64,000 nucleotides of DNA, from NCBI RefSeq assembly GCF_050859505.1, contig NZ_CP193934.1:496001-560000 (forward strand), given 5' to 3'. Both the position numbers and the translations under genes were made by a program. Under the pieces are notes generated by a model, which worked only from the letters and a program-made list of their open reading frames with translations, did no database searches and was not told the origin of the DNA. The stretch is from Marinirhabdus sp050859505 (GTDB lineage: Bacteria; Bacteroidota; Bacteroidia; Flavobacteriales; Flavobacteriaceae). Of this stretch, positions 41,585-51,274 are shown piece after piece (positions within the stretch are counted from its first letter, which is position 1; every line of letters begins with the position of its first letter).

Positions 41585-44220
41585 AGTCTTGTCAATTTTT
41601 TACTTTAATTTTTCTGTTTATTACAGTTCACGTTTTTTCTCAAAAAATCAAAGTTAGTGGAACTATCTTTAACGAGAATAAAGAAACGTTACCCAATACA
41701 AGCATTACAGCTACAAATTTAGAAACAGATAAAATACTCACATATGCCATCACTAACCTAGATGGTAACTTTTCCCTTGAAATAGAAGACAAAATACCTT
41801 TCACTTTAGTGCTTGAAATCCGACACTTAAACTATTCAGGTGCCTACGAACAAATCCCAATTAATAGAGGAGAAAATTCAATTAATCAAGATATAATTTT
41901 AAAAAAACTTACACCAAACCAGCTAAAGCCTGTTTATATTGTAGCTGAGAATCGAGGGATCAAAATACGGAAGGATACCACCACTTATTCCATCGAAAAG
42001 TTTAGAGACGGTTCCGAACAGACGGTTGAAGACGTTTTGAAAAATCTTCCAGGTATAGAGGTTTTTGAGGATGGAAAAATACAGTACAAAGGCCGCGATA
42101 TTGCCAAAGTTCTCTTGGAAGGCGATGACCTTTTTAACAATAACTATACAATAGGCACCAAAAATATCTCAGTAGATTTAGTGGAACAAGTCGAAGCCAT
42201 AGAGCGATATTCAGAAAATCCATTGTTGAGAAATATTGAATTTACAGATAAAATTGCCCTAAATTTAAAATTAAAAGAAGGTGAGACCGATTTTTCGGGA
42301 AATGCAACGTTAGGCGTTGGTCATGAATCGAGATACTATGCAAATGTAACTGGTCTTATCATATCCAAAAAAGCAAAGAATTTTTCTAACCTTCACTACA
42401 ATAACGTAGGTGAAAACACTTCTCCTTACAATATTTTTTCAAATACAATTTCATTGGACGATTTAGCTGAAGAAAGTTACACCTTATCACCCATTTTAGA
42501 AAAACAGATTTCCAACAGCCTGATTAAAAGCCAAAACCTCTTGCAGAACGATAATTATTATGGTTCTAGTAATCAAATAATCAATCTCTCGAGCAAGGTC
42601 GCATTGAGAGTCAACGCTTCTTATTTTCAGGATAGATTGAGGACAAAAACAACCCAAGAAACCCTGTATTTTACTTCTAATGACACAATTACATTTTTTC
42701 AAAATTCTACCGTTGCTGCAAGGCCTAAAATCTTAAACGCAGATTACAAACTAAGTCTTAACACTTCAGATAAATCGCTTCTTGAGATTACTGGAAAAAT
42801 TAATAATACAGAAACTGACAACAGGTTCGATTTTGCTTTTAACAACCAACCTGAAAATCGAATTAGCAATACTGTTAATGATATTTTTATAAAACAAAAC
42901 ATAAAATACACTCATAAACTCAACGATAAGCAAGTTGTCCAAGCCACAAGTGTCTTTTTCTTAAATGAAAACCCCGAAGAAGACCTCTATAAACTACCCG
43001 TTACCATTGATACGTTAGCTTATACCAAACAAAATATTTATCAAAATAAAAAAGGGTACGTTCTCAATTTATCTCTAATAGGTGCTGGCGATAATGTTAA
43101 ATATTCCAGCACAGCATCTTTTAACAACCTATACAATAGGTTTAACTCTAACCTATCTGATGCAAGCACGGGCTCAGAAAGTATTTTGAATAATCTAAAA
43201 TTAGAAAATTACTGCCTTACTCTTGATAACAGCCTGTCCTATTACTTAAATAAATGGCTGTTCCGTATAAATCTTGCTTCAAATTATTTAAGTCTCGAAT
43301 TAGAACAAAACAATGAGACATCATTATTGAACCGATTTATCCTAAATCCTGATATAACAATTAAACATAGCTTCAGCGAAAAAATAAATCTTGAAGGCAA
43401 CTATTTCTATGAAGTCTTGCCGTTGACTTTAGACCATTTATATACCAATGCCATTTTATTGAATAATACATCAATATCAAAAAATGCGATTAGACTTAGT
43501 ACACTTAGAAGTCAGCAAGCCAAATTAAGGTTTAGTTATTATGATGTTTATAACTCATTTGGAGTGTCATCCAGACTTGCATTTCGAGAAAACTTTAATC
43601 CTATAATTCCAAAAATCAATATTTTCCCCACGTTTACAGAAAGTGTTTACCTATTGACTGATATGAGTAATAAAAGATATTCTTTAGATGTTTCCAGTGA
43701 AAAATTAATTTATGATCTTTCTTCTAAATTAAAACTCAATTACAAATTCAGCATATATGAATACAACAATTTTTTACAGAATTCCATTCTTCGCAATAAT
43801 GAGCTAACCTCCCACTCTTTCAGTTTTGAATACATTAGTGCATTTAGAGGGATATTTAACTTCAATAACAATTTGAATTATACCCTGAACAGCACTAACA
43901 ATGGCATAGGAGAAGTTTCAAACAGCTTTGTTATAAATGAAACGGGGTTTATTATCAAACCATCGCAAAGATGGTACACAAAATTAAATTTCGATATTTA
44001 TATTCCAGATGCCACTAATCTCCAAGAAACCTTTACTATATCAAACCTTGAAATAAATTACACCCAAAAAAACAAAAAGATAGATTACTCATTAATAGCA
44101 AACAATATTACAGATGAAAATGTATTTCAGCGATTTTTTGTAAGTGACTTTAACATTTCATCCAATTCTCAAACCATTGTTCCATTCAATATTATCTTTA
44201 AAATTTCATTTCGGTTTTAA
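41581..44220 (+). CDS. Outer-membrane beta-barrel protein with carboxypeptidase-like regulatory domain
   Basis: 879 aa. Signal peptide 1-20. Residues about 23-105 are a CarboxypepD_reg-like beta sandwich (VSGTIFNENKETLPNTSITA). A plug-like region follows (TVEDVLKNLPGIEVFEDGKIQYKG). The remaining ~650 residues form a barrel ending in aromatic FRF. It is TonB-receptor-like but lacks an obvious TonB box. Coupled to the GLPGLI gene. Codon usage is more AT-rich than in flanking genes, consistent with transfer. The substrate is unknown. Confidence 0.82.
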   Translation: MKSCQFFTLIFLFITVHVFSQKIKVSGTIFNENKETLPNTSITATNLETDKILTYAITNLDGNFSLEIEDKIPFTLVLEIRHLNYSGAYEQIPINRGENSINQDIILKKLTPNQLKPVYIVAENRGIKIRKDTTTYSIEKFRDGSEQTVEDVLKNLPGIEVFEDGKIQYKGRDIAKVLLEGDDLFNNNYTIGTKNISVDLVEQVEAIERYSENPLLRNIEFTDKIALNLKLKEGETDFSGNATLGVGHESRYYANVTGLIISKKAKNFSNLHYNNVGENTSPYNIFSNTISLDDLAEESYTLSPILEKQISNSLIKSQNLLQNDNYYGSSNQIINLSSKVALRVNASYFQDRLRTKTTQETLYFTSNDTITFFQNSTVAARPKILNADYKLSLNTSDKSLLEITGKINNTETDNRFDFAFNNQPENRISNTVNDIFIKQNIKYTHKLNDKQVVQATSVFFLNENPEEDLYKLPVTIDTLAYTKQNIYQNKKGYVLNLSLIGAGDNVKYSSTASFNNLYNRFNSNLSDASTGSESILNNLKLENYCLTLDNSLSYYLNKWLFRINLASNYLSLELEQNNETSLLNRFILNPDITIKHSFSEKINLEGNYFYEVLPLTLDHLYTNAILLNNTSISKNAIRLSTLRSQQAKLRFSYYDVYNSFGVSSRLAFRENFNPIIPKINIFPTFTESVYLLTDMSNKRYSLDVSSEKLIYDLSSKLKLNYKFSIYEYNNFLQNSILRNNELTSHSFSFEYISAFRGIFNFNNNLNYTLNSTNNGIGEVSNSFVINETGFIIKPSQRWYTKLNFDIYIPDATNLQETFTISNLEINYTQKNKKIDYSLIANNITDENVFQRFFVSDFNISSNSQTIVPFNIIFKISFRF

Positions 44221-44286
44221 ACCAAATCACTCCCCAATATTTTTTATAAAAAAGTATAATATGATGTATTAACTTATCGCATATTT

Positions 44287-46464
44287 TTAAAACTTCACAG
44301 TAGCCCCAACTAAAAAATTAATCGTTGCCTGCGGAAAAAACCCAGCGCCTTCCACTGTGGTTATTGTCCCTGGATTACTGAAATCATCATCGAACGTAAA
44401 AAAATACCCGTTGTTTACATATTCTACGTTGAAAATGTTATTTACCAAACCTTGAAAAACTATTTCACGTACAAAAGGAATTTTTTCCAAAGTATAATTT
44501 ATGTTTAGATCATTCGTAAAAAAACTATCCAACCTGGAGAGCTCACTATCTAAATTACCCATAAACTGCTCACCCACAAACTTTGTTAGAAAGCTAACCT
44601 CCAAGTTATTAATTGGACTGTAGGCAATGATATTTCCAACTACAATCTCTGGTGAAAATGCTAAGTTTGTGCTTCCTAAGTTCACTAGCTCACCATCCCT
44701 GGAAAAAATAAAATCCTGATTTTTATTACTGCTCAATGCAAAATTTGGTGACACCGAAAGCTTGTCCAAAATGGCAATATTCGCATCTATTTCCACCCCC
44801 AAACGATAACTTTTTCCGCTTGTTTCGCGCAACGGTTGCCCAACATCGTCCAAAGCACCCGTTAAGACCAGCTGGTTTTGATAATTCATATAAAACAAAT
44901 TACTGTTTACTGAAACTTTAGGGGATCCAAATCGCCATCCCAGTTCAAAATCGTCTAGGGTTTCGGCAGTGAAAATATCTTGTTCAAAATCACTACGGCG
45001 CGGCTCTCTATTGGCTCTTCCGTAAGAGGCATAAAACTGGTTGCCTTTATTTAATTGAAATGAAGCTCCCGCTTTGGGATTAAAAAAATTATACGTCATC
45101 GTGTCGTTCAGCTCAATCAAATCTGACGTAGTCCCCAAGGTTTCATATCCTACAAAACGCCCTTGTAAATCTCCAAATACGCTCCATTGCTTATTTATTC
45201 TGTACGTACCTTTTCCGAAGACAGTAAATTCACTCTTATCGCCGGTTCCAAAATAATACCGATCTCTAATTTCAGACCCTCCTGCAAACTGAGCCCAAAT
45301 TACTTCTCCATAATGATCGCCGTTATACTGACTATAAAATAATCCTGTTGAAATATCAAACTCGGCGTCTTTGTAATTTACATTTGCATTCAACGCATAA
45401 AAGTCGTTATCTAACCAGCGACGACGAACTAAATCTGTAGTATTTATAGTTGTTTCACCTATTACAATGGGTTCAAAACCATACGTTTCAAAATCTTCAT
45501 CTTCTTTGTATTGTTCAAAATACCCTCTACCATAGGTGTAATTTAAAGCAACATTACTACTCCAGTTGTTATTATAGCGTTGGTTCCAAAGTAACTGGTA
45601 ATGATCCTGGGCATAATTATCTACTTCATTATCATAAAACTGAATGTTCCCATTCTGGTCTGTATACAATCCTGAAGGATTAAAAGTTCTATCTGTGGCA
45701 AGTGTCTCTGCATCTATCCCATTATAGGCTTGATAGGTTTCTTCCCGCCCTCCAAAAACAATTGCTTTTACTAACGTATTATCGTCCTTAAAAGCCCCTT
45801 GTAAAAAATACGATTGTAAGTCGCTTGAAGCACGATCTACATATCCATCGCTTTGGATGTTGGAAAGACGTCCAGATATTTCGAAATGATCGTTAAGCAA
45901 TCCCGTACTAAATTTCACACTGTGTCTTCTAGTATTATAGGAACCAAAACTATTCGAAATTTCCCCATACGCTTTTTCAGATACGGCATCGGTGAGCATA
46001 TTTAAACTAGCGCCAAAGGCTCCCGAACCATTGGTAGAGGTTCCAACTCCTCGCTGTAACTGTAAACTTTGCACCGAAGATGCAAAATCTGGCAGGTTTA
46101 CAAAAAAGGTTCCCTGGCTTTCGGCGTCGTTAAAGGGAATTCCATTTAGGGTTACATTTATTCTGGAAGCATCACTCCCACGAACCCGAATGTAAGTATA
46201 CCCTACCCCTGCTCCAGCATCACTCGTTGTAACTACTGAAGGTAAATAATTTAATAAAATTGGGATATCCTGGCCTAGGTTTCGTTTTGTTATTTCTTCG
46301 GCCGAAAGATTGGAATGTGTAATGGGCGAATCTGCCTTGACTCTAACCGACTGCACCAAAACTTCTTCTAAAGTTTCAATACTTGTGCTGTCTTGTTGTG
46401 TTTCTTGTGCAAAACTTGCCGTTGTGGCTAGTAATGCGATGGTAATTGTGCGTAACGTTTTCAT
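44287..46464 (-). CDS. TPP-riboswitch-controlled TonB-dependent receptor (probable thiamine receptor)
   Basis: 725 aa. Signal peptide 1-19. The plug includes LLNYLPSVVTTSDAGAGVGY and IRVRGSDASRINVTLNGIPFNDAES (read as successive blocks), then a 22-strand-type barrel ending in VGATVKF. No CarboxypepD domain. A TPP riboswitch lies in its leader, which matches the thiamine-regulated receptors (Omr1) described for Bacteroidetes, so thiamine or a precursor is the likely ligand. Its 3' end is duplicated at 40094. Substrate assignment is an inference from regulation. Confidence 0.85.
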   Translation of the reverse strand: MKTLRTITIALLATTASFAQETQQDSTSIETLEEVLVQSVRVKADSPITHSNLSAEEITKRNLGQDIPILLNYLPSVVTTSDAGAGVGYTYIRVRGSDASRINVTLNGIPFNDAESQGTFFVNLPDFASSVQSLQLQRGVGTSTNGSGAFGASLNMLTDAVSEKAYGEISNSFGSYNTRRHSVKFSTGLLNDHFEISGRLSNIQSDGYVDRASSDLQSYFLQGAFKDDNTLVKAIVFGGREETYQAYNGIDAETLATDRTFNPSGLYTDQNGNIQFYDNEVDNYAQDHYQLLWNQRYNNNWSSNVALNYTYGRGYFEQYKEDEDFETYGFEPIVIGETTINTTDLVRRRWLDNDFYALNANVNYKDAEFDISTGLFYSQYNGDHYGEVIWAQFAGGSEIRDRYYFGTGDKSEFTVFGKGTYRINKQWSVFGDLQGRFVGYETLGTTSDLIELNDTMTYNFFNPKAGASFQLNKGNQFYASYGRANREPRRSDFEQDIFTAETLDDFELGWRFGSPKVSVNSNLFYMNYQNQLVLTGALDDVGQPLRETSGKSYRLGVEIDANIAILDKLSVSPNFALSSNKNQDFIFSRDGELVNLGSTNLAFSPEIVVGNIIAYSPINNLEVSFLTKFVGEQFMGNLDSELSRLDSFFTNDLNINYTLEKIPFVREIVFQGLVNNIFNVEYVNNGYFFTFDDDFSNPGTITTVEGAGFFPQATINFLVGATVKF

Positions 46465-46526
46465 TCGTAAAAATTTGGTTTACGAATAAAAGGGGCGTTA
46501 TTCTTAGTTGTTAATAATTAAGTTGT

Positions 46527-46597
46527 GTCTGGTCGAGTGCAGCCGAGACGTTTAGATGGCTCGACAACTACATCCCGACCGCACTCGATGCGACTGG
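46527..46597. repeat. Inverted-repeat element (GTCTGGTCGAGTGC ... GCACTCGATGCGAC)
   Basis: Partly complementary ends around about 45 bases, containing a second GGCTCGAC core. It lies between the TPP riboswitch and the receptor start codon, so it is in the receptor's 5' untranslated region. Confidence 0.65.
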
Positions 46598-46600
46598 TAT

Positions 46601-46758
46601 ATTCCTAAACAGCATTACCTGTTCCAGGTTCTATGGGTATAATCTCAGCCAAGATAATTGTTGATTTTTGATTTTCGATTGTTGATTTTTGAACTATAAA
46701 AATTCTTAAATCATAAATCTCCGATCTGCAATCTGCAATCGTCCGAGCACCCCTTTGA
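46601..46758 (-). promoter_or_regulatory. TPP (THI-box) riboswitch with expanded P3 region
   Basis: On the minus strand the conserved pieces appear in order: GGGGTGC (from 46753), GGCTGAGATTATACCC, GAACCTG, then GGTAATGCTG and a final TTTAGGA in place of GTAGGGA. GGGGT and TACCC form P2. Between GGGGTGC and GCTGAGA there are about 95 bases instead of a short P3 stem-loop; this stretch is made of AT-rich repeated words (ATTGCAGATTGCAGATC, AAAATCAACAATC). It should repress the TonB receptor gene when TPP is plentiful. The 63-codon reading frame across it is spurious. Confidence 0.88.
46658..46740. repeat. AT-rich short-word repeats inside the riboswitch
   Basis: The words TTGATTTTTGATTTTCGA and GTTGATTTTTGA, and the doublet ATCTGCAATCTGCAATC, make up most of this stretch. 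Similar low-complexity 'aatcgaaaatc' repeats are common between genes in flavobacteria. Here they sit in the variable P3 arm, where extra sequence is tolerated. Confidence 0.6.
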
Positions 46759-46834
46759 GATGTGATGCAAAAGTAATAAAGGGTTTTTAATTTCATTCCA
46801 TTTAAAGTAACGATTTTCTGTATCTTTACTTTAG

Positions 46835-49282
46835 ATGAGCAAACCTATTAAAACTCGTTTTCCCCTGAAAATTATTGCAAGCTACCTAGTCCTGGCGACT
46901 TTGGCGGTAGTTGTTGTAGTGTTTCTTTTTTCAGAATTACGCACCTATTTAAATGCAGCTAATGATACTGACAGCAAGGAAGTTGTAAAGACAGGATCTC
47001 TTATTAATCTGGTATACGAAACCGATAGCTACTCACGTCTCGCTTTACTTTCGGAGGATGAAGAAGACTTCGTACGCTTCCAGATTCGGGTAGATTCGTT
47101 GTACCAAAGGATAGCCGATTTCAGAAAATCTACTCCTAAAGAATCTCAAAAGATACAGCTTGATAGCATTAAAAAATTGCTTATCTCCAAAAACAAGAAC
47201 ATTATTGCGCTTCGGGAGCTTTCTATGGAAATGAACGAGGACAAATCGCTTGACGATATTTTACGGGAGTTTAGCAATCTGGAAAACAACATGGGTAAAT
47301 TCACCTTAGAAAATTACCTTAAGCCAAAATGGAGAAGCGAAAAAGAACGCAAGTCCTGGGAAAATATCATTAGAATGTCCAACAGGAATGAAGGTGTGGA
47401 TACGATGAAGATTTCGGCAAAACTTATAGATTCCACCCTCGCCACAACGCGGTTTATTGTAGCCGAAGCAAAATATAATAGAAATAAAAACAGAGAAGAG
47501 TTAAAAATTCGGGAAGCAGAACTTATCACAAACGACCTTGTGATTTCAAAAAACTTACAGGAACTTATCACGGTTTTTGACCAGGAAATTTCGAAAAATT
47601 ATTTGCGGGATAAGACCGAACAACAACGTTCTATTGAAAAAGCAAGCAGTGTTTTAAAGATTTCGGGGATTGTAGGACTGGTTGTGATTTTATTATTTTC
47701 ATACATCATAATTTCCGACTTTTTCAGGGCAGAAAAACTTCGGAAAAAACTTAGGATAGCAAAAGAAACCACGGAAGATGTGTTAAAAAGCAGAGAACAG
47801 CTTATTGCCACGGTGAGTCACGATCTTAAAACACCGCTACATACTATTTCTGGGTATACCGAACTCTTTAGAAATACTCAACTTTCAGAAAAACAAGAAT
47901 ACTATACCAACCAAATTGCCAGCGGCTCCCTATTTATCACTCAGTTGGTGAATGACCTGTTGGATTTTTCAAAACTGGAAGCGGGTAAATTGAAGATTGA
48001 CCATATTGCATTTCCGCTGGAAAATATACTGTTGGAATCTGGAAATGCCATAAAAGACAGGTATTCAGACAAGGCGGTAAAGCTCCATCTTGTTATAAAT
48101 GAAAAGCTAAAAAACCGATACTTTAAAAGCGATCCGTTACGCATTAGGCAAATTGTATTAAACTTAGTGAGCAATGCCTTTAAGTTTACCGAAACGGGCA
48201 GTGTTTCTATTATTGCTGAAATTGTTACGGAAAAGAAGAAGCGTACACACGTAAAGATTACAGTAAAAGATACAGGCATTGGTATTTCTGCTGAAAAACA
48301 AGAACTCATTTTCAAAGAATTTACACAAGCTGAAGAAGATACATCTCGAAAATTTGGTGGTACTGGATTGGGATTAGCAATTTCAAAAAAACTAGCCGGT
48401 TTATTGGGTGGAAATATCTCAGTAGCTAGTGAATTAGGAAAAGGAAGTTCTTTTTCGGTTATGCTGCCTTTAGAAAACGTTGAAGAAACAGAAATAGCCG
48501 TAGTTCCAAAAACTATTTCCGAAACCACACGCCTAGCCAAGATGCAGCTTAAAGCTTTGGTCTTTGACGATGATCGTGCTATGCGTTCTTTACTTTCGGA
48601 AGTTTTGGAACAGGAGGGTATTATTTGCAATGCTTTTGAAAAGTTTTCAGATTTTGAAACCATCTCCGGAGCTGTAGATTACGATTTTGTGCTTACAGAC
48701 ATACAAATGCCGGAAACGGATGGCTTTCAAATTTTAAAACATTTTAAGAGTGGAAATCATTTAATGTATACAGACCAACCCGTTATTGCTATGACGGGAA
48801 ATCAGCAACACAAAAGCGACTATTATTTTGAGCAGGGTTTCAGTGAGTTGCTTCATAAACCTTTTCACAAAGCAGATTTACTAAACGCGCTCTACACATT
48901 GTTTGACATTGGTGAAGAGGTTATAAAAGAGCCTATAACCGCTACAAAAAAGGAGGAAGCAATATATGATTTAAGCTTATTGAAATCTTTTATGAAAGAT
49001 GAAAAAGGGCTGAAAGAAATTCTATCGGTTTTTTTAATTCAGACTAAAAAAGATATGATAGAACTGAAAGAAGCTGTTACTAAAAATGATCGCGACACGG
49101 TACGTGCTTTATCACACAGAAAACTCACCATGGCACGACAAATACAAGCAAGCAGCGTAGTGTCTTTGCTAGAAATATTGGAATTAATAAAGAATGAAGA
49201 CTCTGAGTTAGAACGTCTTTTTGGTGCTTTAGAAGTAGAAATGTCCAAAATGACTGTTGCGTTACAAAGCGAAATTTCCTAA
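46835..49282 (+). CDS. Hybrid sensor histidine kinase with receiver and Hpt domains
   Basis: 815 aa. Helices at about 12-30 and 277-296 bound a helical periplasmic or four-helix sensor region. HisKA has SHDLKTPLHT with His329, the ATPase domain NLVSNAFKFTE, DTGIGIS and GTGLGLAISKKL. A receiver with Asp622 (VLTDIQMPETDG) and a C-terminal Hpt-like domain with His761 (ALSHRKL) follow. It is an RcsC/BarA-type phosphorelay protein. The gene converges on, and shares a stop tetranucleotide with, an NtrC-like regulator, a plausible final acceptor. Confidence 0.9.
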   Translation: MSKPIKTRFPLKIIASYLVLATLAVVVVVFLFSELRTYLNAANDTDSKEVVKTGSLINLVYETDSYSRLALLSEDEEDFVRFQIRVDSLYQRIADFRKSTPKESQKIQLDSIKKLLISKNKNIIALRELSMEMNEDKSLDDILREFSNLENNMGKFTLENYLKPKWRSEKERKSWENIIRMSNRNEGVDTMKISAKLIDSTLATTRFIVAEAKYNRNKNREELKIREAELITNDLVISKNLQELITVFDQEISKNYLRDKTEQQRSIEKASSVLKISGIVGLVVILLFSYIIISDFFRAEKLRKKLRIAKETTEDVLKSREQLIATVSHDLKTPLHTISGYTELFRNTQLSEKQEYYTNQIASGSLFITQLVNDLLDFSKLEAGKLKIDHIAFPLENILLESGNAIKDRYSDKAVKLHLVINEKLKNRYFKSDPLRIRQIVLNLVSNAFKFTETGSVSIIAEIVTEKKKRTHVKITVKDTGIGISAEKQELIFKEFTQAEEDTSRKFGGTGLGLAISKKLAGLLGGNISVASELGKGSSFSVMLPLENVEETEIAVVPKTISETTRLAKMQLKALVFDDDRAMRSLLSEVLEQEGIICNAFEKFSDFETISGAVDYDFVLTDIQMPETDGFQILKHFKSGNHLMYTDQPVIAMTGNQQHKSDYYFEQGFSELLHKPFHKADLLNALYTLFDIGEEVIKEPITATKKEEAIYDLSLLKSFMKDEKGLKEILSVFLIQTKKDMIELKEAVTKNDRDTVRALSHRKLTMARQIQASSVVSLLEILELIKNEDSELERLFGALEVEMSKMTVALQSEIS

Positions 49283-50628
49283 AGTTCTATGTTGTAATGA
49301 TTCAACTTATTGTACAGCGTTTTCCGCGTAATGTTTAAGAGTCTTGCCGCCTTAGCTTTATTGTACTCGGTTTCTTTTAAAGCATTTATAATAAGCTGTT
49401 TTTCGTTTGTCTCTTTCGAAAAATCCTTTTTCGGAGTAGTTTCTGCCCCTATAATCACTTCTCTTGGAATAACATCTATGGTAATCTTTGAAGAATTGGT
49501 AAGCAAAACCGCACGTTTCAATACATTTTTTAACTCTCTTAAATTACCCGGCCAGGCATACTTTTTGAAAGCTGTTTCAACTTGCTTATCTAAGCCCTTA
49601 ATATTTTTCCCCAAAGCTGTATTAGCTTGGTCCAGGAAAAATTCGGTAAAAAGAAAAAGATCTTCTTTTCGTTCTTTTAAAGCTGGAATGTGAACTGAAA
49701 ATTCGTTTAAACGATGGTATAAATCTTCGCGAAAAGTTCCTTCTGCTACGCCTTTGGTTAAGTCTTCATTCGTGGCAGAAATAATACGCAGGTCTACTTC
49801 AATTTCGTTATTACTTCCTACAGGTTTTATACGTCTTTCTTGTAGCGCACGTAATAATTGTATTTGGTTTTCATACGAAAGATTTCCCACTTCATCTAGA
49901 AACAAAGTACCGCCATCTGCCGCTTGAAAGTGACCTATTTTATCGTTTACAGCACCAGTAAAGCTTCCTTTAATATGTCCAAAAAATTCACTTGCCGCAA
50001 TCTCTTTTGGAATGGCACCACAATCTACAGGTATAAAAGGCTTGCCGCTTCTTTGGCTCATATCATGAATAGCCTTAGCAGCCACTTCCTTACCCGTTCC
50101 ACTCTCTCCTTGTATAAGCACACACATATTGGTGGGGCCCACTAATTGTAAATATTCATTAAACTTTTTTGAAATTTCGCTAATTCCATTTACATAGGGA
50201 GCACCTAAGCGCTTCTTTTCGGCTGGCTGTCCGTTTTGAGTAAATATTTTTTCTCGTTCTTCAGCTACTTTTGGCACAGAAGTTTTAAGCACCATCAGCA
50301 ATTCTTCGGGTCTAAACGGTTTGGAAATATAATCGATAGCTCCTTTTTTAATTGCATCTACAGCTGTAGTTACATCTGCATACCCCGTCATAATAAGAAC
50401 TTTGGTACCTGGAGCGGTTTCTTTACAAAATTCTAAAATTTCAATTCCCGTGGTATCAGGCAGTTTAAGATCTGTTATCACAATTCCATAAGCTGTTTTC
50501 GACAAAAGCTTACGCCCATCTTCTCCATTGTGCGCTACGGCAACTACAAAATCGTTTCGCTCCAAAAATGAGGTTAGCATTGCTGCAAAGGCAACATCAT
50601 CTTCAATTAATAATATCTGTTCTGTCAT
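49279..50628 (-). CDS. Sigma-54-dependent NtrC-family response regulator
   Basis: 449 aa. Receiver (1-120) with Asp53 in ITDLKLPD. AAA+ domain with Walker A GESGTGKE, the sigma-54 contact loop GSFTGA (GAFTGA with A-to-S), DEVGNL Walker B and REDLYHRL. Fis-type helix-turn-helix at the end (YNKAKAARLLNITRKTLYNKL). It activates sigma-54 promoters after phosphorylation, probably by the adjacent hybrid kinase or another kinase of the same relay. Confidence 0.93.
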   Translation of the reverse strand: MTEQILLIEDDVAFAAMLTSFLERNDFVVAVAHNGEDGRKLLSKTAYGIVITDLKLPDTTGIEILEFCKETAPGTKVLIMTGYADVTTAVDAIKKGAIDYISKPFRPEELLMVLKTSVPKVAEEREKIFTQNGQPAEKKRLGAPYVNGISEISKKFNEYLQLVGPTNMCVLIQGESGTGKEVAAKAIHDMSQRSGKPFIPVDCGAIPKEIAASEFFGHIKGSFTGAVNDKIGHFQAADGGTLFLDEVGNLSYENQIQLLRALQERRIKPVGSNNEIEVDLRIISATNEDLTKGVAEGTFREDLYHRLNEFSVHIPALKERKEDLFLFTEFFLDQANTALGKNIKGLDKQVETAFKKYAWPGNLRELKNVLKRAVLLTNSSKITIDVIPREVIIGAETTPKKDFSKETNEKQLIINALKETEYNKAKAARLLNITRKTLYNKLNHYNIEL

Positions 50629-50729
50629 AAGAAATCAGGAAAATGTAAAAATAAAGAATATACAGGCACTAAAGGTTAATAATATCTAAATAGCTATACA
50701 AAACTATAAAAGAAGTTTGAAAAGTACTC

Positions 50730-50759
50730 AAAAAAAAAGGGTGCCCTATTTGGGCACCC
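50730..50759 (-). terminator. Strong minus-strand intrinsic terminator
   Basis: Perfect 8-bp GC-rich stem GGGTGCCC (50739-50746) with GGGCACCC (50752-50759), five-base loop, followed on the minus strand by nine T residues. It lies 100 bases upstream of the NtrC-like start codon, so it ends a separate transcript or attenuates this gene. Confidence 0.88.
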
Positions 50760-50912
50760 ATGCGAAGTATTGAATCTAAAAATACCTGCAGCTTACTGCT
50801 TTTAAATCTATCTATACCTTGCTGTTGACTTGCAGGTTAAGGCTATTGCCTTTTAAATAGAATTTTTGAATTCACCTTTTTCAGAGTTTTATAAGCGAAA
50901 CAATGGTAGCAC
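50730..50912 (-). ncRNA. Candidate small RNA ending at the strong terminator
   Basis: A near-match -7 box (minus-strand AATATTTG, one base pair off the consensus at the first position) at 50916-50923 would start a transcript of about 180 bases ending at the terminator. Internal pairings include ACCTGCA with TGCAGGT (50784-50790 and 50831-50837). The 5' GGGTGC can also pair with GCACCC of the terminator arm. The length and end pairing recall 6S RNA, but I cannot confirm the family. Confidence 0.3.
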
Positions 50913-51274
50913 CCTCAAATATTTTTTGCTACAGCATTATTTTACTGAGTAAATTCAGACTCGTTCACTCCAACCCATTCTGAAACACTTTTTACAAAGT
51001 GGGGATTGTTTCAGGATTTGATGGTTAACAATAGCACAAATTAGTTTTAACCTTTATTAAAAAAATGATTATGCTGTCTTATTATAGTATACGTAAGGTT
51101 TGTTACAAGCTTACCAATGTATATTTCTAAACTACTTAATAGAAATTATCAAGCCAAAGTGGCTACGAATACCAATTAAAGTCTAAATGACTACATTTAA
51201 AGCCCTTGAGGTAGTTGCTTGTAATATCCAAAAAAATAAAAAGTGTTTCCTTGGGGGTACACTTGTATAATATT

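Noticed and set aside
46605..46796. 63-codon minus-strand reading frame upstream of the TonB receptor
   Set aside because: It lies across the TPP riboswitch and its repeat-filled P3 arm. The protein has no family features and the RNA elements explain the sequence.
47941..48663. 240-codon frame antisense to the hybrid kinase
   Set aside because: Shadow frame: Ser/Phe-rich product caused by codon bias of the sense gene.
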